Of a DNA stretch of 64,000 nt, positions 43,181-53,969 are shown piece by piece; the first letter of the stretch is position 1, and each line of letters opens with the position of its first letter. Both the position numbers and the translations under genes were made by a program. The notes beneath the pieces were generated by a model. The model did no database searches. It was not told where the DNA came from and worked only from the letters and a program-made list of their open reading frames with translations. Source of the DNA: Loripinus fragilis (lineage: Eukaryota; Mollusca; Bivalvia; Lucinida; Lucinidae); NCBI GenBank assembly GCA_964019695.1, contig OZ026518.1:112592836-112656835 (forward strand), written 5' to 3'.

Positions 43181-43631
43181 CTAATTGATAAATACAAAGA
43201 TATAAATGCGAATTCAAAGACAGTATTCACAGACTACGCAATGCTCAAATTAGTACTGTATAGTCCCCACATGTTTCTATTATTCTGTCAATCATAGGTG
43301 GGCGTGGTTAAATTTTTTCTCCCACTCAGAAAACTTGGACCTAGCTGGTACCTTTTACCATATAGATGCAATGCATGCTGGAAAACAGCGAAATCGAAGC
43401 GAGAGATTTACGTGACTCGCAGTGTCAATTCGTCATATATTTCCCATATACTAAAGTTTCGAAGCTAAATTGTAATTAAATAACAGAAATAACTTATGAA
43501 AATAGCGATGCAGTAACCGGACAGATTGATAAAATATGGGTTTATATATTGAGTAAATTTAGTAACCGTGGATAGGTATCTATAAATAGAAAGATGCTTA
43601 ATAAGTAATAAGAAATGTTTAAATCTCCACA

Positions 43632-43730
43632 ATCACTGATGTGGCGCAATCGGTAGCAACGATGACTGTTATCGGCAGGAGTATTTTTGGATTTAAATGG
43701 TCGCAGGTTCGAATCCTCAAGGCGTCGCTA
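43632..43730 (+). tRNA. tRNA-like sequence (A and B boxes), probably SINE head or pseudogene
   Basis: TGGCGCAATCGGTAGC (A box) and GGTCGCAGGTTCGAATCC (B box) resemble a tRNA-Asn, including ACTGTTATC near the anticodon position. The acceptor ends do not pair well and there is an expanded middle, so it is not a good functional tRNA. A T-run follows. Confidence 0.4.
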
Positions 43731-44920
43731 TTATTTTTTTTTATTTATCACATGTGAGTTATTTTTTAGCAGTATTCCCCTACTATTGATATGCATCTCT
43801 TGTAATTCATACAAGAGTTCATTTTAAATTGAGTACACCTTATTCTGCTAATTATATGTCCTGAAGATTGCATTACTTATGACGTCCACTGCATATGTCC
43901 AAGTGCACACAAAAACATTATATCACGAAAGAAATAGTTAGTAATACCCTGATTGGACTGCTCATAAGGAATCACAAGTTTGGGACCGGATCTGAGACTT
44001 TCATAAATCCTGTGAAGCTACTCAACGTTTTTCTTCAAGTTAAAATTAATACCTTTCTCCCCATTCACGAAAATAAAATATCTTCTGCTTTCCCCAGTTC
44101 ATGCACTATACTCATTTTTTATGTTTTTTTTTCTCTCTCTCATAGTTTTTTTTTTATACTACATGTAACCAAGTTAGCAAACTCTGATTGCGATGAAAGT
44201 TGAAGAGAAAACTTTAGCGTTAATTTATCCAACAGTTCCGAAGTATATATTAGTGTTCCCCACAGCCTGAAAAAGGGGCAGGGTGCTGGCCAGAAAAGGG
44301 GCACTTTTGATACGTGAAAATCACCCAAAAGGGCACTTTTGTTAGAGCAGACTTTTCAAATGTGAGTAAGATAAAGGATTTTATGTCTGTTAAAAGGTTA
44401 GAATAGCTTCTAGTAGAGCATATGATTCATTGGGATAACAAAAAGTTATTTCATACAGTAAAAAATAAAATTTGACTATTTTTATATTCAAATGAAAATA
44501 AGGGCAGGAGGGGGAGCTTTTGGTAGTTTAAACTTATTACTATATATAATATATAGTAATTAGTTTTAACTACCAATTATAGATCGGAGATAAAATTGGC
44601 ATAGGCCACTCCATTTGAACTTCAGGGGGAAAATATATTGACTGTCGGTATCCATCTACCAAGCAACCCCCCCCCCCCCCCAGTCATATGCCTGAGGCAG
44701 GGGGCGCAAAACGTCGACATTTAAACCGAAAATTGTAGTAATGCATCATTGAAACGGTTCTTTGAGCACCAACCCTTAACCCCTCTGTACGCAAATTATA
44801 TGTTGTCTGTGCGCTTTTGCAGAATCTTCATGGATCAATCTATTTTAAATCAAGACAAAATATCTTATTATGTAGCCTACTTATATGTGTTAGAAACCAT
44901 CCAAATTCCTTCTCAAGTGA
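43731..44920. other. No gene recognised
   Basis: AT-rich. 44240-44340 has AAAAGGGGCA / GGGCACTTTT repeats. A C-tract lies at about 44668-44681. Short ORFs without domains. Confidence 0.4.
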
Positions 44921-45052
<132 letters not shown>

Positions 45053-45214
45053 GAAAACAAACAAACAAAAGACAATACATATACACTACGTGGATATCTA
45101 ATGCCCTCTAAACTGGGTGAAACATTTATGAGCCACTAAAAACGCCCCAGTATAACATGATATTTCATGTTATAGTTTTTCTTGTTATATATTGATTTAT
45201 ATGTACTGTGAGAT

Positions 45215-45562
45215 GATTCATGGATAAGGTAGGGATATTTCATGCAAACCATACATCAATGCGTCTTGATCCTTATTTGAATTAAGGGTGAAACTAATTT
45301 AAGCCCTCCAGTAATTTTCTTACTGACCGTTCCAAGGTGGAGTGTTTTTTGTTGACATTGTTTTTGTTATTTTTGTTTGTATTTGCCATACTGTCATGTC
45401 TGTTTTTTGCTGCCTCGTGGTCACCTGCTGGGAAAGAGCTGACCTCTTGACTCTCTTATATGTGATGTTTTCTTGTGGTTTATGTCATTTTCCCTTACGG
45501 TGTCCTGGGTCAGGTGTGGTACTTGATTGTGTCGAATCCTGATCTTTGCCATCTCCTTACTT
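45215..45562 (+). mobile_element. Penelope-like 3'-UTR fragment
   Basis: Runs from GATGATTCATGGATAAG through CTTGATCC, AAGCCCTCCAGTAA, CTGACCGTTCCAAGG to CCTGATCTTTGCC and CTTACTTA. More diverged than the 23.7-24.2 kb copy. The ORF at 45342-45542 is a shadow. Confidence 0.7.
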
Positions 45563-46227
45563 AGCATGTGTGTAAGTCATAAACTTTCCTGCATTTATAA
45601 TCGGACGCAGGTTATAAATTTGATTTTAAGAGCTAAATGAAGTACAACACCCTTTTATTTTACTATATAAATCAATGAATCCACTGGAATATGTTTTAAA
45701 ACCGAGTCTGCTGTTTTTTAATATTGTAGGTTCTCTCTATTTCTGAAGGATCCGTTTTTCCAGATTATTTAGAGGTCGCAACAGCCGTCGTTGTTTCTGT
45801 GCCGAGTTGGTAAAACGCGGGGTAAAACGTCTCCCAGTGCATTGATATAGTGTTGATATTTTTTTTATATATATATTCTGGTCCTTCATGAATATTAGGT
45901 GCTGACGGAAAGCGATAGCGAATGTGGTGATATGGCATTTTCTTCCTAGGGATGATATGGCTCACACCCCACTAGACCCATTTTGGATTGGTATGTTTCT
46001 CTTGATTTGTTGTCCTGATACGTGCATTAAATTGTTTTCTGTATTGCACATGTGAAATAATGTAGTTTATCATAAATATATGATAAATAGTGATACCTTA
46101 AAGTAATCATTTTCCGAAGAACATATCCCATTGGAAAAGTATCTCCCCGACGAGACCACCATGGAGTTTAGGTTTCTGATTTAACGACTCGGCAAGAATG
46201 GCATTTTTGTAATTAATTAATTGATAA

Positions 46228-46515
46228 TGACCAGGGCCTGAGGTCTTTTCATGCTCAACTCAACTTAGCATGATATTTATCATGCTCATAAATGCTAAAA
46301 TGCCAACAATTGATAAGCATGATGAACAACGAAAGCAAGAAAAGTTCGAGGGCCTGAGGTCTTTTCATGCTCAACTCAACTAAGCATGAAAATTAGCATG
46401 CTCATAATGCTAAAATGCCAAAATTGATTAGCTGAAGAACAACGAAAGCAAGAAGAGTCTATTTTAGCATTTTGATTTTATGAGCACTCATTTGAGTTGA
46501 GCATCAAAAAGTTTA
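46228..46515. repeat. Foldback repeat (family F2), copy 1
   Basis: Contains CATGCTCAACTCAACT twice and the inverted form AGTTGAGCAT near the right end, with TAAAATGCCAACAATTG inside. A ~110-bp part is duplicated in tandem (46230-46345 and 46352-46460). Related copies at 55655-55905 and 60235-60445. Confidence 0.6.
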
Positions 46516-48119
46516 ATAACCTCGGGGTCAGAGTCAAAGATAGAAAGATGTTACGAAAAAGATTTATAACCTCGGGGTCAAAGTAAAAGATAGAAAGATG
46601 TTACGAGTTTGAGATCCTCATTATCCCGACGCTTTTTTATTTTTTAAAATAAAGTCGATATGTTGTGGTCAGCTCAGTCCTACTTTCTGTCCGTTCGCTG
46701 TCCGTCCGTCTTTCATGATTTTTGTCCGTTATGCTATGTACTTCTTATCCGCAGTACGGGTTACAGCCAAATTCGTTTCCTGCATACTCAAGTTGGGTGT
46801 GTACGAGCACTTTGTGCCCCCTACTCCGAACAGGGGCCCTTGTTATGTGTTCAAAGTCCATCTCCGTCTGTCCATTTTGTCTGCTTTGCTATCTCCTAAT
46901 TTAAACCACAAGATCGAATCATGAGTGACCTGCTTACACATGCACTTTTTATTTAATGTTTGGTAATGGTTCGACCCAGAAAAGTTCACAACATAACTTA
47001 AAAATTGGTAACTGGGGCGTAAAGCATGGAATAAAAAAAATGAACTTAGTAGAACTCTGTGAGAATTAAGATTTAACATGTCGTCAAAGTTGACAACAAT
47101 GACACAGCTGATTAACCCTTTTCAGACCAATGGAATTGTCCCCAAAGCTGCGTAAAATGGGCCTCGTCGCGAGAAATCTGTCTTCTGGGTTTCCAACAAT
47201 GTGACATTCAAACACAGCCTGCTCAGCTACAGAGACTAGCTAGAAAATTGAAATTTTACCTGTAGCAAGTTACATATAATACTTTCCAAAAGCGAATAAC
47301 AAAGGCGGTGATCAGACTGCCCGGATGCGCAGGCTGCTCTGCGCCTGTGTTGTTCGCAAACCCCCAAAGACAGGTCCTCGCGTCGAGGCCCAAATAATTG
47401 TACATTGTATAAACTAAGGGGTCACAGGTTACAATTTCCAGAAATGTTGTATTTCTTTCTCTGAAGGTCGACTGTGACTTAGCAAATAGTGTATACCCTG
47501 ATGGAATGCCGTTATAATGCAGCATTTCATCTGTGTCTTCACTGATTGGCAAAATACCCATTTAGGGGTATCCAGTTTTCAAATGGACAGAATCAGCTGC
47601 TCAACAATTTATTGGATTGCTGCCAATATTGTGAATTCTAGATCCGACTCACGGATGAAACCCTACATACAGCGGTCAGGGATGCTTTAAGTATTGGGCA
47701 ACTGAGATATTTTACTCGTAAACAAGTAGCCGTTGTGACAAAGGTTGACGGTCGCCCTTATCATATGGCCGGTGAAGTGACCGGTATTTACATTTCAGGC
47801 ATACCCTCCAAAAAGAACCATTTTTGGCGCATGCGCATACATTGCACATGCAGACCCCCCACCTCCCATTTATTTAGTTGTTTAATAATTCATTTTTCAC
47901 TTACAGATTTTTTCATAATAATACATACGGGTCTTTATTTAAAATGTCCTCTTTAATAGTGGAAACGGAAGGGTATGAATAGTTCTGCTGACACAGAGCT
48001 GACCAGGCCATTCCTTGTCCCGGAGTGATAACCTTTTTGTCATGATGCGCCCCTTTAACTTTAGATCATGAAACAAAACTTTTATAGTCATAAGAACATT
48101 TGAGAATACATGTAAAGAC
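46516..48119. other. Intergenic region upstream of C1q gene B
   Basis: 46655-46865 resembles another bivalve repeat (TGTCCGTTCGCTGTCCGTCC, then ACTCCGAACAGGGGCCC). 47107-47600 has snippets (AAGGGGTCACAGGTTACAA) shared with 4138-4260 and 53700-53720. No TATA box near the start of gene B is convincing. Confidence 0.4.
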
Positions 48120-51100
48120 ATGGGGATTTGTATGTTATTGTGTCTAGCTATAGCTGGCGTTGCTGCAGCGACAGATTCTCCCAGAAATGGCTTACAGAAA
48201 ACAATGCAGCGAATGGAAATGTTGGAAAGAAAAATAGCGGCCGTGGAAATAAAAGGTAAGTTTATCACCGGAAAAAACTTCGAAATAAAAAGGCGTAAAA
48301 TTGTAAATAATTTCCTACCCATCAGATTCTTAGCTAAGAACCGCACAATCTCTCTTATCTAGACGAAGTCCTGTTTGCTTAAGCAAACCACATCTTAATA
48401 TGTATAGTCTGTGACCCTCATTATGCACGATGGACAATCCCAGGCCCATTGTATAGCACTAGATGGAAGAACTAACTAGTGTCGTCTGCTCATAACGTTT
48501 GCAAACAGATTGTATCCAGATCATATCTGGATCCAACCTGTTTGACACTAAGATGGTATTCCTGAAAGAAATCTTCGAAAAAGTTGATCTTTGCACCCTT
48601 ACTTACTTTGAAAAAAAATCAGCAGGTGACAAAAAGAATGAAAATTTTCCCAGATATCAATATGCATCGGTGATGGCCTTGCTTAGCTTACTTAGGCCGC
48701 ATGGAGGTTTCCTACATGGAAACAATCAACTGCTGGACTCTGCGTTCGTATATAACTTCTTTCACAGTTTTACGTCTTTGAGTACTTTTCGAAATTTTCA
48801 TTAGTTTAATTCTTGATGCTAATGACCAACAAGGGTTTTGTGTGTCTTGTGTTTCTCATGCTTTCGCGTCTGTTCATTGCTGCCTTGTGGTCACGTGCTG
48901 TGAAAGGTCTGACCTCTTGGATATTGTTGGTGATGTATAATGTATTTTTTTTTTTTTACTTTCCCATGTGGTATCCTGGGGCAGGTGTGGTATTTAATTG
49001 TATCGTTTCCAGATCTTTGCAGTCTTTCTTACTTGGATACGTCGTTGACCACCAACAACAAAAATAACTCTGTTGAAATGTTGGCCATATCACTTAAAAC
49101 TGTCATTTTACGTTATATTTTTCCCTCTACAATAGTAAGAAAAATAAATAACAACAAAATTATGATCATTTTCTGTGTTTCAGAAACTCAGCAGAGAGCG
49201 ATGCTATCCAATCTGAGGGAGATCAATAGACGACAAGAAGACCAAATGAATAAGTTGCTGGAAGAGAACAATGCGCTGAAAGAAACTGTTTATAAACTAA
49301 ACATACCAGCTACAGTTGAGGAAACCTTGATCCCAAATGGTAAATATATATGAGCCGCGACATGTGATTTCCAACAATGTGGCATTTTGACAGGTGCAGA
49401 CTCAGACGAGCCTTTGCAGCCTCGTGTTTTGCTTAGAAACTACAAATGATGTTCAGTCAGTAGCTTAACACTCATAGAATATCCAAACGACAAGCAAAGG
49501 CTCTGATCAGACTGCGCGTATGCGCAGGCTGATCTGAGGCTTTGCTGGTCGTACAAACAACATTGTTGGAAATCTCATGTTGCGGCTCATATTTACATAG
49601 AATTTGAATTGATGAGGAGCGCGGTGGCTCAGTGGTAGAGTGTTAGACTATAGATCACAGGGTCGCTGGTTTGAGACTCACCAGAGGCAAAACAGTGTTC
49701 TTGAGAAAGACAAGCTATTTTCTGCTTAGTACTGATTTTACCGAGAAGTTCAGGAAATCGACATGACCGAAAATTATTGACTTGTTTGGCAAAGTACACA
49801 TTTTTGGGGTTCTGGTCTTAAGACAGTTAAGACCACTAAAAAGTGTAGTTGGTCAGCAAATCTAACATACTTTCATGCATTTATAAAGCTTTAAAATGGC
49901 ACTTTGGCCTCTTCATGAAAAAAACTTGTCCTTGGGTGTTGCGACCAGGTTACTCAAACACGCCTGTAGCTACACACAATAGCTAGAATACTGAAGGTTT
50001 GCCTGTAGTAAGATTAGTTATTATATTCATCAGATGAATAATAGTGACGCTACCAAAGTTCAACATTCTAGCTAGCCTCTGCAGCTGAGCAGGCTAGCTT
50101 GAGTCTAACTTGGTAGGAAACTCCGAATCAGTACACAGTTATCCAAATTTTTTCTCACGAATGACGCATACTTTATGACGCAAATTTCTAGATAAAAGTT
50201 TTTCATATATGTTCAACTTCAACACAGATTATAGGATAAATCTAATATTTCAAACATCTCGAAAGTATACTAAAAGTAAGTAATGGTGCAAAGATCAGAA
50301 ATCGATACAATCAAGTACCACACCTGACCCAGGATACCAATGGGAAAGTGACAAACTCACAGAAGACACCACAAACGAGAGCCAAGAGGTCAGCCCTTTC
50401 CCAGCAGGTGACCACAAAGCACATATAAACAGACGCGCACAAAACATAGCAAACATAAGACAGAACAAAACCATAAAAGATCCACAAAAGAAGTACCGCC
50501 TTGGAACGGTCAGTAAAATATTTTACTGGAGGGCTTAAACCAGTTTTAAGGCGCACTAAAACCAAGTTCTAATCGGTTACTTTTCAAACTCATTATTTCT
50601 GACCAAACGCTAATAAAATTGAAATGAATTTTTGCCTATATATGTGTATATTAATGGGCAAACGTGTAGCGGTGTTTTTGAACAGTTTTCTTTTACTTCA
50701 AAGTTTTTGGGGTTAAAAACGCAAAAAAAAAAAAACGATTTTTAAAAGAAAAAATGGTTTTGAGAGTAGTTTTTATCAAATTGACGTTTAGGTGGCTACA
50801 AACTGGTCTGTCCGTCTTGAAAAAGACCAAACAATTGAAATTTTGCTTATCGTAGATTTTTTTACGTATTTTTAAAAAGGTTTCATTTTCAAATTTTTTC
50901 GAGATTTTTAAATTCACCAGTAGCTCCTGGTAAAATTGTAAAATGCACTTGAACACTGTAGGCCAAACACAGTAGAACTTGATAAGTCCATTATTGGCGA
51001 TTAAAGTTTTACGACTACTGTACACTTCCGGTTTCAATGTGAGAGCTTTAAAATCGATTTGGTAGCATTATATTTTTGTTTTATCAATTCTCAAAGATGA

Positions 51101-52216
51101 ACTGTGACGTCTGGTGATAATGAATAATCGCTGAAAATTTCAATGTCGTGTCGCTGGTAATAAAGCGTACAGAGCTTGCAAATCTCTCTGTAAATTGCAA
51201 GCTTAAAGCTGAATTTCAATGATTAACCTGCTAAAAGTGTTTGTCATGTTGTTGAGTAGCAAAAACGACGAGTCCGATGGAATCAAAGTTTTTGGGGTTT
51301 ATTCTTCTTATATCACGGTAGCCAGTAACATCTTCAAACAAACAAAAACGTTAATTGATAAGGGCTCTGTGTTGTGGTTAATATCGTTAAAAAGTGTGAC
51401 TTTTTGAAATGAGGGTACCTTTTCTCTAACTTCGTCCGTGCAAGAAGTACACGTCATTTTTAAATAAAATAACTTGCAGAGTCTTGGCAAAGTATTGCTT
51501 TATTTAAAAAGCATGAATTTTGTATGTCCTATGTTTCACTTTCTGAACTGGCGTAAAAATGTAAGGTGACCGATTAGAACTTGGTCAAAACTACTGAAGA
51601 TTTTTTCTGGAAGCCTAAATGTTATATTGACAAGGAAAAAAATCGGTTCTTTCATCTTAACACTGTATGGATCGTGTTTGTAAAATACCAAGATCTAAAT
51701 CCCTTGAATGCCAGCTTTTGAGTGGCCGCTTAAGACAGGTTTTACTGTATCTTTACAGCAGGAAGACAGAGAAGACAGATCATCAATACAACATATGAAG
51801 GACCGGTAGCTTTCATGGCCTCATTCACTTCCAGCTGTGAGAGCAACATTGGCATCAATCAGAATATCGTCTTTGCCAACATGGTGACAAACCTAGGTGG
51901 CTCTTACAACCAGTTACATGGAGTGTTCACAGCACCTCGAGCCGGAGTCTACCTGTTTTCATCGTCGATACTCTCGGATACAGCGGCACACAGTACGAAT
52001 GTTCATGCAGCGATAACGCTGAATGGCCGAATCGTGGCGAAGATGATCGCGATTTCGGAGGCAAACAAGCATCGTGACCAGGGCGCACAGACTGTTATTC
52101 TGGACTTGAAACAGGGGGACCAAGTGTGGGTGAAAAATGTTGATAACAATGATGTTTCTATTTGTGGACTGAATGGGTTTTCAACATTCTCTGGCTACAT
52201 GTTATATCCATACTAA
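48120..52216 (+). CDS. C1q domain-containing secreted protein B (3 exons)
   Basis: Predicted exons: 48120-48255, 49184-49339 and 51759-52216, with donors AAG|GTAAG and ATG|GTAAAT and acceptors TTTCAG and TTACAG. Both introns are phase 1 and the frame is continuous, giving 249 residues. Residues 1-17 are a signal peptide (MLLCLAIAGVAAA). About 25-95 are coiled coil (RAMLSNLREINRRQEDQMNK). R100-Q-R-R103 is a furin-type site. About 112-249 form the C1q head (GPVAFMASF, FTAPRAGVYLF, HRDQGAQTVILDL, SGYMLYPY). Likely a trimeric secreted lectin of innate immunity. Start context ACATGG is good. Introns hold Penelope-like fragments, a GAGCC MITE, a SINE and a TIR element. ATTAAA at 52575 is a possible poly(A) signal. 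Confidence 0.88.
48823..49036 (+). mobile_element. Penelope-like 3'-UTR fragment in intron 1 of C1q gene B
   Basis: TTTGTGTGTCTTGTG, CTGCCTTGTGGTCACGTG and GTATCCTGGGGCAGGTGTGG, then TTTCCAGATCTTTGC and TTCTTACTT. Diverged. A tiny separate end (GATCTTTGCACCC) is at 48588. Confidence 0.6.
49351..49590 (-). repeat. GAGCC-ended MITE, copy 6
   Basis: Full length, inverted relative to copies 2-5. Begins 9 nt after the GT of the exon 2 donor of C1q gene B. Confidence 0.75.
49614..49760 (+). mobile_element. tRNA-headed SINE in intron 2 of C1q gene B
   Basis: GGAGCGCGGTGGCTCAGTGG (A-box region) and GGTCGCTGGTTTGAGACTC (B box), then a worn body with TTCTTGAGAAAGACA. Same type as 9340-9540. Confidence 0.65.
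50279..50555 (-). mobile_element. Penelope-like 3'-UTR fragment in intron 2 of C1q gene B
   Basis: Minus-strand UTR from CTTAAGCC-like sequence and AGTAAAATATTTTACT (50513-50528) to the terminal GATCTTTGCACC. Abuts the TIR element at 50561. Confidence 0.75.
50561..51585. mobile_element. 1.02-kb TIR element, non-autonomous
   Basis: Terminal inverted repeats ACCAAGTTCTAATCGGTTAC (50561-50580) and its reverse complement with one change at 51566-51585. The 114-codon minus-strand ORF at 50693-51037 has no transposase motif that I recognise. Sits in intron 2 of C1q gene B. Confidence 0.65.
51716..51749. repeat. M1 MITE right terminus at the C1q gene B exon 3 acceptor
   Basis: GAGTGGCCGCTTAAGACAGG then TTTTACTGTA matches 470-500 with one difference. 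Only TCTTTACAG separates it from exon 3. I see no left partner nearby. Confidence 0.7.
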
Positions 52217-52241
52217 TAATGCTTACCATCGAATTTCCGAT

Positions 52242-52490
52242 CTTAACCCTTAATGCGCCTATCACAACAAAAGTCGACCGCTTTTCTCATCTGCTGAAAT
52301 GGCTAAGAAGCATCTATGGCAAACAGTGTGGACCCAGATCAGACTGCTCCTATAGGAGCAGTCTGATCTGGGTCCACGCTGTTTGCTTCTATACTTAATT
52401 TGTCAGTAATGCTAGGCTATTATTTGCGGCAGACGACTTCAGCGGACGACATTTTCAGATGTTTTTTTTCTTGGCGCTTTAAGGGTTAAG
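52242..52490. repeat. Palindromic MITE 3' of C1q gene B
   Basis: Ends CTTAACCCTTAATGCGCC and GGCGCTTTAAGGGTTAAG. A strong central hairpin GGACCCAGATCAGACTGCTC / GAGCAGTCTGATCTGGGTCC (around 52330-52376). Starts 26 nt after the stop codon. Confidence 0.75.
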
Positions 52491-52962
52491 TTTTCATTTT
52501 TTTCATATCAAGCAAGTATATATTGAGTTTCTCTATCAATTATTTCTGTACGACTATATTTTTTCCCAAATGAAATTAAATATGTAATTTGGACAATTAG
52601 TTAGATCTATCTCTGTCCATGAAATGAATGATACTATGCTAGTAATACATTTTCTTTTGTACATGGGAAATTTGCGGTGACGGGAGAAAATCAGTCTGGG
52701 ATTTCTGACCAGCTCATGCTCAAACCAGCCTGCTCATCTGAAGAGACTAGCCAGAATGCTGTGATTCTCTACACAGGCTGATCAGCGTCTTTGTTGTTAT
52801 TGATATGCAACAAACTCACATAGAAAAGAAACACAATCATTATTACATAGATTATACAGTACATGTTATTTGAATCAATTTGTAATTTTGGAAAGCTGTA
52901 AATTGTACAGGTTTAATGCACCAATGCTTTAAAATGGCATATGTGATGCATGCAAAGCTTCT

Positions 52963-53010
<48 letters not shown>
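52963..53010. repeat. (CA)n microsatellite
   Basis: About 23 CA units. The surrounding 52491-53334 has no gene. Confidence 0.95.
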
Positions 53011-53012
<2 letters not shown>

Positions 53013-53334
53013 CTTGAATTATAAACACATACCATCTTCCTATCTTGTGACAGTTTCATGCTCACTCGAGATTACAGCCAAACGCATACTGATGCTTTGT
53101 TGTTCTCTCATTACGTATTTTACAATAAGTTCCATACTCAAAAATATCAACTTTTTAATGTGTAACATAGCTGGTGCCCAGCATAAAGTAGGAGTTGGCA
53201 TGTGCGCATCCGCACAGTCTGGTCAGAGTCTTTGGTTTGTTCTCTCTGGGTTGACAACCTCGACTCTGGTCAGACTGTGATGAATCTTCCGGCTGTAGTA
53301 CCTTATTCTTGATACCGGCTCAGCCCTAGCAAAC

Positions 53335-53545
53335 AAGATTTGAACACTTCCAGGCCTCCAGATAAGAGAGCGTATTTGAAAATTATTTTTCTTATTTCTC
53401 AACCAAAACATATGTTGTGGGTACTCAAAAGAACCGTCTAAATGAGACGGTTCTTTTGAGCACACAAAACACATGTTTAAATTGATGGGTAAGGAATTAT
53501 AGGTGCACAAACCATCCTTATTTGGACCTATGACTTCTGTTACCA
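53335..53545 (+). repeat. Foldback repeat F3, copy 1 (3' side of the fibrinogen gene)
   Basis: CAGGCCTCCAGATAAGAGA start, then a hairpin GTACTCAAAAGAACCGTCT / AGACGGTTCTTTTGAG. Same orientation and order as 56783-56970. A half copy is at 9270-9315. Confidence 0.65.
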
Positions 53546-53969
53546 TAGAACAATAAAGCACAGTAACTGAACTTTCTACAACTTGACTCCAACACATGTG
53601 GTATTGTTGTAATATTCGTTTATCTGCAGCTTAACCCTTTATATATTAATGGATTTTCCCCACAAAAAAATGATGCAATAAGTATGGGATTGTCCATTAT
53701 ATATCTTAAGGGGTGACAGGTTGGAATTTCCATATTTTGACTATTGTAAAACTTTAACAAACGATGCGGACCCTGATGAAATGCCGCATGTTGCGGCATT
53801 TCATCTGGCTCTCCACTGTTTGCCAAAGTACTCCTATTTACGAAGGGGTTAGTTTCATTATGATGTAGGGTTAAAACATAGCTCTTCTCGATGGGACCAG
53901 TGTCATGTGACCTTCTTATCCTTCCCAAGTGTCCACTGTCCACAGAAGGTATCGACTATCTTTCAAGAT
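53546..53969. other. 3' flank of the fibrinogen-related gene
   Basis: Contains a hairpin AAATGCCGCATG / CATTTCATC type palindrome at about 53770-53805 (GATGAAATGCCGCA mirrored). No clear AATAAA on the minus strand was found. Confidence 0.35.

Noticed and set aside
49614..49690. Functional tRNA gene
   Set aside because: A and B boxes are present but the acceptor and anticodon arms do not pair; it continues into a SINE body.
50693..51037. Transposase in the 50.6-51.6-kb TIR element
   Set aside because: No DDE/DDD pattern or zinc finger recognised in the 114-codon ORF.
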